A DNA stretch of 64,000 bases from Paramacrobiotus metropolitanus (Eukaryota > Tardigrada > Eutardigrada > Parachela > Macrobiotidae). The notes below the pieces were generated by a model. It was given only the letters and a program-made list of their open reading frames with translations. It made no database searches and was not told the DNA's origin. This document shows positions 55,930 through 64,000 of this stretch, piece by piece. Both the position numbers and the translations under genes were made by a program. The DNA lies in contig NW_026570444.1 in the NCBI RefSeq assembly GCF_019649055.1, positions 59,903 to 123,902 on the forward strand, given 5' to 3'. Positions within the stretch are counted from its first letter, which is position 1. Every line of letters begins with the position of its first letter.

Positions 55930-58737
55930 TGTGAGCGGGGGTTCACTGGCGTTCACGCTCGCAACGCTGCGCGCCGATGACGTGTCCGTGTTGTGCTGTG
56001 TTTCGCTCTGATTGGCTGAGACGGCTATAGCCGTCCATTGTGTTGTGCCTTGTGGGCAGGACTTAGCCCACGTGCGGAGCAGCGTTGAAATGGCTCTCCG
56101 TTTGATGTTCGCGCTGTGTGGCGCAGTGTTGATTTTCGCTTGTCGAAACTTTCAATATTATTAAAGTCAGCAATTAGCGGTGCGACGTCTTGCGTTTCCG
56201 CATAGTTCGCAATCCAGATCGCATTGCTCACTCCACGGGATCTATTCAGTTTAGGTCGCCGTATCTGGATCACAGTTGGATCTAGCATAATAGTGTCATA
56301 ACTTTTCGGAAAAACTTTCTGTACTGTCAGTAGATAATAAAATTGTTATTCGATGGTTGTGCATTTTGATCTTTGCCCCACAATAACAGAATACAGATAC
56401 AGAAAAATTTCAAAAGGCAGAAATTATTAGAAGTAATTCACCAGAAGTTTGTATGAAACAAAAGTTGAAGAATGACGTCTTACGAAAACGATTCGGCATT
56501 GTTATTAAAAAATCGAAGAGAAGAATTTGAGCTGGAATCAAAATACAAAAAGAGACATATCTGCAGTATTTATTCAGCAATACTTCTATTCACAATTAAT
56601 GGAAGTCGCGTGGCTGAACACAGTATCTATAACTATACCAAGATTATGGCACATTAAAGTATTTTTAAAAACCGGCAGACAAAAATGCTGTGGTGGAAAG
56701 AAACGTAAAAAACTACATAATGATGCTACGATATTAAAGTTCGAACAACCTATAAAAATTTAGACCAAATCCAATCAAAATGCCGTGCACGCAACATGAA
56801 TCCATTCAAAACAGCTTTCCAATAGAAATTGTTTTAGTGCCGAGCAGCGCGGCGGCGGCTCTGCGTTCCACGTGGAGTACATCTTGGGAACCCAATGAAG
56901 CTCTATTTGTTACGGATACTGTCAATAACCGTGTTGCGGCGATCTTTAAAAGTTACATATCACAGAACGACCGTTACATCGCAACCACTGCCGCGTGATA
57001 TGAAAAGCATCTCTGGACTTCTTTTACCAGATCCTTGCGAAACGAAATCACATATAATCAGCACCATCACATACAGCAAAGGTAGTAAAGAAAGGAAAGT
57101 AGACTGTCCCATTCATGTGGCAACTTAGACCATATGCATTTTGACCAGTCTGACCAACTCTGCCCTCTCCTGTGTCTTTTGATAGGAAGTTGAGAGGTCA
57201 CCAGGTGATCAGGACCTATCGGTTCAAAAGGCGAATTGGGCAGGGATACAGAGCTAAACAGCGAGCTATCCTGCGACGAGCTCTGGTTTCGGCAGGCATC
57301 CCGGCGCGAACGGAACCTAGAGGCATGCACTACGAAAACGATACACGCCCAGACGGAATCACCACTTTCCCTTGGACGAGAGGGCTGTGTTTAGCCTGGG
57401 ATGTAACCTGTGTGGACACCGTCGCGCGCTCTTATCTGGATCACACCAGCTTGAGGGCCGGAGCGGCAGCCGACCAGGCAGAAGCCGAAAAGTGCAAAAA
57501 TACAGCTTCCTGTCAGGACGATATGAGTTCGCTGCTGTTGGGTTCGAAACTTTGGTAGTTTTGGTTCATCAGCCAAGAAACTGGTTAAAGAAGTCGGAAA
57601 GAGGGTTGAATTACAAACAGACGAGATTCGCAGCCATGAGTTTTAAAGCAGAACATTTCATTAGCTATTCAAAGAGGAAATGCCGCTTCTGTTATGGGTA
57701 CTGTGGAAAGTGTTGTTTTGTTTAAGTGTTAATGAATCTTAATATTGTTATCGATGTATTGAAATTAAAGTGCACGAAGTTTAAAAAACAGCGAACGGTT
57801 ATCACACAAGAATGGGTCTTATTCAGACCGCTTGCCATTTTATAGCACTTGCGATGATAAGCATCGGTGATATGTGACGGTTTGAGAGTCATCGCAACAC
57901 GGTTAATGAGCGTAGGCTGTCATCAGTCCGGTTGGGGATCCTGGACGCTTACCGAATGCCCCGTTGTTCTGTCTTTTTTTATGCACTCACTATTTAGCAC
58001 CATTACAGTATTGTACTGCCTCTTGGCTTGCATTCACCATTAAGTAGCAAGGCAGGACGGGCATAATTCAATAGAAATAGAAACAGGATGGAAAATTTGA
58101 CCCGAACTGGGACATGGTGATATACATGGGCCAGACACCACGTGGAATTTCTGCCAGCTAGCAGGTTAATACACCGAGTAGTGAGTGCGCCACTTGCAGT
58201 TAAATTACACCGTATAATATTAGTGTGAGGTGGAAAAATTAATTACTACCTGTAATTCCTGGCTTCTTTATAGCGGCGCCAGTGCGCTCCCCCGTGGCAC
58301 GATGACCGCTGTCGGCGTTCGTGATGTCAAAATGTTGTTGCGTTGTGGTGTCGTTCTGCTGTGCGTGGAATCGATGGTGGCCGTTATGCTGAGGAATAGC
58401 GGTGAGAAACGATTAATTCAGACAGTTAAACATGGACAGCAATTTATTAACTGCAGATACGAAGTTGCCTCACAGCGGTCGCCGTGCCGTACCCTACGCC
58501 ACGACCGATGGCACGTTTCGCGTGGCAAATTATTTCCAAGACGGTATGGTTCTGGAGTTTGAGGATTTTAGCTCCAAACTGTGGGGCTACGCCAAGCCGG
58601 GACCACGAGCCAGAGTAGAGGTGGACATGTTTGGTAATGCAGGCGTGACGGACGTTCAAGGTGAGCACTGCCCAACTTCACGACAAGTTTAGCAACCGAT
58701 CACTTTCACGCTATACACACATGTTCAACAACTGATC
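55930..58737 (+). repeat. 2.8-kb direct duplication, copy 2
   Basis: Partner of 46801-49625. This copy continues into the rest of the acetylesterase gene, so it is the likely original position. Confidence 0.85.
57185..57725 (+). pseudogene. C-terminal domain of a non-LTR-type retroelement ORF, copy 2
   Basis: The upstream part is open here (RAILRRALVSAGIPARTEP then RPDGITTFPW), but the frame breaks near 57488, where this copy has four A (CGAAAAGTG) and copy 1 has five. So the two copies are broken at different homopolymers. Confidence 0.5.
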
Positions 58738-61443
58738 ATCCACCCTTTGCCTTAAAATCTGCAAAACTAACTGTTTTATATATTCTCACTTTGCATTACC
58801 GACCAGACGTTGAAGTTCCGTTAACCGGGTTGTCTGCTCTTGATATATGAAATGAATGAATGAATTGGGCCTTCCGCATAAATGCCGGTTACAAGTGCTA
58901 ACATCTCCGAAGCATAACGCGCACGTTATAGCTGCAAAGGGGGTGAGTGCTGTACAGAAGGGCCTACCGGACGGGCCGGGCCTGTGTCACAGCCTACCGG
59001 ACGGTCCGGTTCCCAGGCTCATGCATGCGCTATGTTACGTATATATAAGGGTGTTTGTTAAGAGGAGTGTCACTGTAACAGTCACATGTAAAGTGAAGAC
59101 TGTGTAAACAATTCTTTCATAAATTGTGCACCGCCAAAAAAGTTGAACACGTGGATGATTAATTGTTTGAACTGTAAATGTTGCGTGATCAATTGTTAAG
59201 GAAGATCGAAGGATGCAATCCACTGCTCAGGTCCTCAGTGGTGTAGGAGTAAAAGGGTGATAATTTGCCAGTCAGTTCAATTATTCAATAATGAAAGCAG
59301 TAAATGGCTGAAGCATGGCAAATATTCATCTGAATAAATGGTGTTTCTAGCGCCAACCTGTCAAGGAAATGTCACTTACAGTTATTACACTTCAAACGTA
59401 AAATCTAATAACTGGAACATGTATCACAACTGCTGGGTACCTTTAATAAGTATCACACGCTAGTACACACTTAGTACTAAAATCAAAAAGAATATTCATA
59501 GCAAAAACACTTCCTCAATGCTGTATCACAATAAATTAATATATTTACTTGCATGGTTATACGAGTATTGTACTTTGGTGATTCAACTAGACGATGGAAC
59601 ATGGAGTATTACCCCGTGGATGCACGTTTTCGGTGGTCCTTGGGAGATCGACGTGTATTACTCAGTCGATTGGAATTATACCGGTCACATTCCTCTACGT
59701 GACATTTACACCGGGGACGTCTTCCTCTGCGCCGGTGAGGCCAACATGGCATTCCCGGTTTCCAAGGTGAGAATGTTAGTAATATAGTACACCACCCAAG
59801 CCTTGTGGAAGTTGTATGAATACATGTTAATGGTGTAGATGTTCAATGCTTCGGAAGAACTGGCGTCCTCCACGCAGTTTCCGCGTATTCGCTTGCTGAC
59901 CATCGCCCCATCGTCGTCCTCCACCGAGCTGCATGAGCCACGCATCCTGCAGAACTGGACAGTGGCCAGTCCGGAATCGCTCAAGGATTTTTCGGCAGTG
60001 TGTTGGGCGACGGGTCGGCGCGTGTACGAAGATATTCGCACGAGATTCGGTATAGTCTTTGAAAAACCTTTCTACCTAACCAGGCCCTGTATGAGTCGTG
60101 TAGATTGATTAATTGGTTGGGTGACAACTACAAGAACCCTACTGGCTTAATTGCTGCCCACCAAAACGCCAGTGCTCCCATCCGCGGCTGGATTCCTCCA
60201 AACAACATCAGACAGTGACCAGGAATCGCACCGCAGCCGGAAACCGATTCTGTGGTGTGGAACGCCATGATCGCCCCAATAAGGCAACTGCGTTTGACCA
60301 GCGTCATCTGGTACCAGGGCGAGTCGGATGTCGCCGAGAATCCGGAAGCGTATGGCTGTCTCTTCAAGGCCATGGTGGATGGTTGGCGGGACAGTTTTTT
60401 CCTTGGTATCGCGCTGCCCTTCGGAATCGTGCAGCTGGGAACAAGGAACTCGGAGGAGAAACCGGGAGCAACCGCGATGCTGCGTTGTCAACAGACGGCC
60501 GGGCACGGGCAAGTGCCCAACGAGGATCTGGTGCTCGTCTTCATGGCCTCGGCGATGGACCTGGCGGATCCCGAATCGCCGTTCGGCTCGTAAGCTGACT
60601 GTACTTTTTTACGTTTTACGCATGTTATATTTGAATTGTTAAACACATTTTACTACTTACACGTAACGTGACCTTAATGCTTATTTGATTACGGAATTTA
60701 ACTGAATATATATATATATATATATATAATAGCGTGACCTTTATTGCATGTCCGACGTTAATGTGGCCTTTTGAATCCTTAGCTTAGGCGTAATTTTCTA
60801 CTCTGTAAGCATACGTCACCTTTAACGCTCTCGTATCAAACATGCTTTTAAGGTCTTGCATTTGTACAGGGAGCTGCCGCGCTACAAAGAAGAGATCGCG
60901 CAGCGCTTGCTGGCCGGCATCGTATCTGTGCTCTTCTACCGGCACATCCCCTTTCAAGGCCCCTTCCCTCAACGAATCCGCGTCAGCCCAGACCATGTCT
61001 ATCTGTACATCGAATACGACCAGCAGATTAACAGTAACTCCACACCGCAAGTTTCAAGCGATTTCGAGGCACGTGTTTACCGTCACCGGCATTTGTTGTG
61101 GATATACAGCATATACAAAGGTCACAAGTTAATTTGATTGTCACAGGTGTGTTGCGATCCGTTGCCTCTGCGCACGGACAGTTGGAAGGATTGCCCGGTG
61201 TGGCGCAACACCACCAGCGTGCCCTGTCTGCCCGCGGGAAACGCAATGATGGTGTACGCTCCGTGTGCCGGCAAAGCCGCCAGTTTCGTGCGCTACGCTT
61301 GGGCAGCGACGCCGTGACAGTATAAGCGTTGTCAAGTGTGCGCCACGGATTATCTGGGCGACGCTAAAGGCCTGCCAGGTCAGCCGTTTGTTCTGCCGGC
61401 CAATTGGACACGAGACGGCTACCAGGGAGTCCGAGAAACGTAG
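58302..61443 (+). CDS. Sialate O-acetylesterase homologue, catalytic residues lost, two in-frame TGA codons
   Basis: Family enzymes remove O-acetyl groups from sialic acids in the lysosome or outside the cell. Exons: 58302-58401 (signal-like MLLRCGVVLLCV), 58457-58660 (RVANYFQDGMVLEF), 59591-59766 (DVFLCAGEANM), 59839-60049 (VCWATGRRVYEDI), about 60135-60589 (NPTGLIAA, VWNAMIAPI, VIWYQGESD, FGIVQLGT, MDLADPESPFGS), 60870-61074 (ELPRYKEEIAQRL, PFQGPFP) and 61147-61443 (RYAWAATP, then QYKRCQV). About 549 codons, near the family length. The junction of exons 4 and 5 does not resolve in phase. The catalytic Ser is Ala (59740-59742), and HPRDK-type His is Leu at the start of exon 6. TGA replaces Cys at 60216-60218 and 61315-61317. 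It is either a pseudoenzyme with recoding or a decaying gene. Confidence 0.75.
58738..59590. other. Intron 2 of the acetylesterase homologue
   Basis: No other gene seen. It includes a CCGGACGG-rich direct repeat (GCCTACCGGACGG, twice, 58960-59007). Confidence 0.5.
60710..60729. repeat. (TA)n microsatellite in intron 5
   Basis: About ten TA units between exons 5 and 6 of the acetylesterase homologue. Confidence 0.85.
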
Positions 61444-61529
61444 CATTGGCTGCCACACGAGAAACCTTCCAATGCCAAATACCTTTCTAATTTTCCAAAA
61501 ACCTTCATATATCTCTATTTCATTGTCTT

Positions 61530-61814
61530 TCGACTAGATGGCCATGTGTCTTTTATAGCAAAGTTTCAAGAAGATCGGGTACAAACCAGACTTTTGGCAC
61601 ACAGCAATGCATTTAAACTTTTCGCCCATTATAGTTTGTCACATCTCGGCAACCGGATGTTGCGCGCGCAAACGGTTTTCAGAACAATGTATACAAATCA
61701 TTTTGCTTTAGAATGACATACAGTATTACTAAAAAGTGATTCTGAGTGCGCGAAAGCGAAAGATTTAGTTATGTATTCCATTTTTGAAACCATGCACCGG
61801 GCCGTTTTTCTTAA
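61530..61814. mobile_element. Half foldback MITE, copy 5
   Basis: Right arm only: CGGCAACCGGATGTTGCGCG, GAGTGCGCGAAAGCG and CATGCACCGGGCCGTTTTTC, ending at TTAA 61811-61814. It starts within 90 bp of the acetylesterase stop codon. Confidence 0.55.
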
Positions 61815-61819
61815 ACCGT

Positions 61820-64000
61820 AATTAGCTCGTTGTGCTGCATTTAATTTGATAAGTATACAAAACTGTGCTGATACAGATGTATGTTTTCCTCAGTTGCGTT
61901 GTGACTTTGTACAACTTATCCATTGTCGTCGTTGTGTACACTTGAAAGCCAATAAACTGAAAAACTGTTGGAGTTGAGTAGCACATACCGCCCGAAAGCA
62001 TTCCCGGCTGGGTTTCGCTTGATAGCGCGTGAAGCAGGTGAATGATGCACGAGTCAAAACAAACAAGCCAAAGATTTTTTAAATGGCGTATTCACTATTA
62101 ATTATTGCAAAAATCCACATTGCCCAATTAATAACACGCAATAAGGCAATCCGGAAACTTCAATATGGAAAGCCTCTGTTCCTTGGAATGTTGTTAAAAA
62201 CATCTAGTAAATAACGCTAATACCGTAATTAAACGGGTAAAATTATTAAGATTGCACCAGGTAAATAAAAATAAATAAAGAATAGAAAATTATGTTAAAG
62301 CCAATTATGGAAAGAGTACCTGTAGTATTTAAACTAACAAGTAATTAAAAGCACTTCCAGCATATGTACAGAAAAAATTAATCGAACTCCGTCAGCACAA
62401 TTACCATTCAAATACAGTAAATAAGAAATTCCATTACTCATCAGAATTCTGGAAAAAATTACTGAAACAATTAATTGAAATTAATATATATGCCTACATT
62501 GCTGATTCAGTGAGATAATATGGAAATTCTTAACAACAGTAAATTAAATGTGATAGCCTACAGCAAATAAAACCAGTAAACCGTATTATTCTGGCTAACA
62601 ACTGCCTTCGAATTGAAATTATACAAAAAATTTTTTAAATTAATCGATGCCATTACAGAGTTAGCTCCGTTTTGGCTGATCGTGCTGTCGAGCTGGACGA
62701 ATCCGTCTGATGCCAGCAGCAGACTCTTTCGTCCCTATCAACCCGAATTTTGGCATGAAGGTGCAAAAGCGCCTGCAGCTGGGTTTCGCGAATAATGCCG
62801 TAAACATTCTATTCTAAGCGCGGAGAACGGAAGGGAAAACACCAAATACCTAATGCTGCATATAATTCACTGTGAATAAGCCAGCCGCAGCAGCGCATTT
62901 AAATAACCGGAAGTCTCCTGTTGTCAGAATCGGACACAATACTTTGCGGTCGTTCAGTAACAAGCACGGCCATCTGATCCAATGTAACTAGCCTTGAATC
63001 GTAATTGAAGTTCATCTCGAGATTGAAGCGGTGATAGAGAGAGTTGGCGGACGATGATTTAAAGCAGCGCCAGGCACCGAACAAACAGTATTCTGTGGAT
63101 ACCGGACTTTGTACCTAATATGCAGTAGGGTAATTCCCAGCCGGTGTTTACTTAACCATCATCAAGAACCGCTGCATACCGCAAAAACCACGGCAGTAAC
63201 GCTGGCAAGGGAAATGCTCTTATCGCAACTATCTGAAAATTAAAATTACCGTGCACAGCGCGTACAGAAATAATTATTGTGCACTTCCGCCGGAAGCGTA
63301 CGTACTAGGGCCACCTGACTGCGCCCCGATCATGAACTCTTCCCAGCGTTACAGCCGTAATCAGTCAGTCATATTGCGAATACATGCAATATCGGCATTT
63401 CCAGTCGCGCTGATGAACACCTTAATTTTGTAGCAGAATTTTGTTGAAGACATTAATTTTGTGTTTGGTATTCTTACTAACTGTGCATACTTTATTGGTC
63501 AATGGTAAGTGGCGTTCAGTGGAACTACTAAGACACACAATATTTAGTGCGCCGTTTATAGAAAGCTTCGAGACGACGGAATAAAATGTGAATTTTGGGA
63601 TTGACGCTTAACGCAGCAATCTGAAACCAGCGGCAAATTCGGGCACCATCTTATTAAAATATTAACTACCGTTCACTGTACACTGTACAGATCAGCATGT
63701 GCGGTTAATTAATGAGTAATCTGTGAAGAATGCAATCCGGTTTGATTTCAAAGAACTGTGAGCGCAGGCGTACATGCGTACACCCTCGCTTTGGCAGTCT
63801 GTTGTGTTTTGTTGCACGCCCGCCTACGTGTGGCGAAAGCATGGTGTTCTGCGCGCACCCGCATCATGTGGCGGCTACGTGCGCATTTTTCACGCTTGTT
63901 GCAGTCAGCAATGCGGAGTTGTCCACGAGGAAATTCTATCGAATTTAGTCTTGTCTATAAATTTCTAGCAATCACGCCGTTTCGCTTTCCATAGCGTAGG
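61820..64000. other. Intergenic DNA, no gene recognised
   Basis: AATAAA near 61951 could serve the acetylesterase transcript. The remaining short frames, including 63251-63433 and 63730-63994, have no motif or splice context that I can support. Confidence 0.45.

Noticed and set aside
46801-58737. 2.8-kb direct repeats as LTRs of the gypsy-type element between them
   Set aside because: They contain host exons and a LINE-like ORF, and the internal part begins in mid reverse transcriptase without primer-binding site, gag or protease.
60700-60735. TATA-box cluster as a promoter
   Set aside because: It is a TA microsatellite within an intron of the acetylesterase homologue.
1-64000. tRNA, rRNA or other classical RNA genes
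   Set aside because: I saw no stretch with A- and B-box spacing or rRNA-like conserved sequence; a covariance search would be needed to be sure.

Overview
The window looks like nuclear DNA of an invertebrate animal. Genes are split by short GT-AG introns, there is no operon structure, the DNA is AT-rich, and several classes of eukaryotic transposon are present. The host genes are animal families: gustatory-receptor-like 7TM proteins, a sialate O-acetylesterase homologue and small secreted peptides. A protostome, probably an ecdysozoan, fits best; the species cannot be named from sequence alone.

From about 1 to 40 kb lies a duplicated chemoreceptor/peptide cluster. Four gustatory-receptor-like genes (A 2.7-4.6 kb minus, B 10.0-12.2 kb plus, C 20.5-32.9 kb plus, D 36.7-39.5 kb minus) share one four-exon plan: a long exon with six membrane segments, a 13-15 codon microexon, a 47-55 codon exon with the CKYY motif, and a last exon that completes TM7. 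Three short secreted-peptide genes (1.0, 15.4 and 35.4 kb) lie tail-to-tail with receptors A, B and D, so the duplicated unit seems to be a convergent peptide/receptor pair. Conserved boxes recur upstream of both families. Receptor relics lie at 7.6 and 17.3 kb, and a relic of an intradiol-dioxygenase-like gene at 7.0 kb. MITEs, a mariner-like element and TTAA-flanked foldback elements fill most of the rest.

A 9.45-kb, nearly fresh LTR retrotransposon (23311-32762, minus strand) sits in the last intron of receptor C. It lacks most of pol, has an integrase zinc finger out of its normal order, carries a spliced accessory gene plus a related ORF, and has a leader packed with stem-loops that show the same loop.

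From 40 to 46.8 kb there are a minisatellite, a 190-bp tandem duplication and poorly preserved membrane-protein-like fragments. From 46.8 to 58.7 kb a 2.8-kb direct duplication flanks a 5'-truncated Ty3/gypsy-type element. The two copies differ almost only by homopolymer lengths, which suggests an assembly problem. The element is studded with about 40 AGGTCA hexamers and ends in tandem RNA-hairpin-like repeats. From 58.3 to 61.4 kb there is a sialate O-acetylesterase homologue in seven exons. It has lost the catalytic serine and histidine and carries TGA at two positions where the family has cysteine. From 61.8 kb to the end I see no gene.
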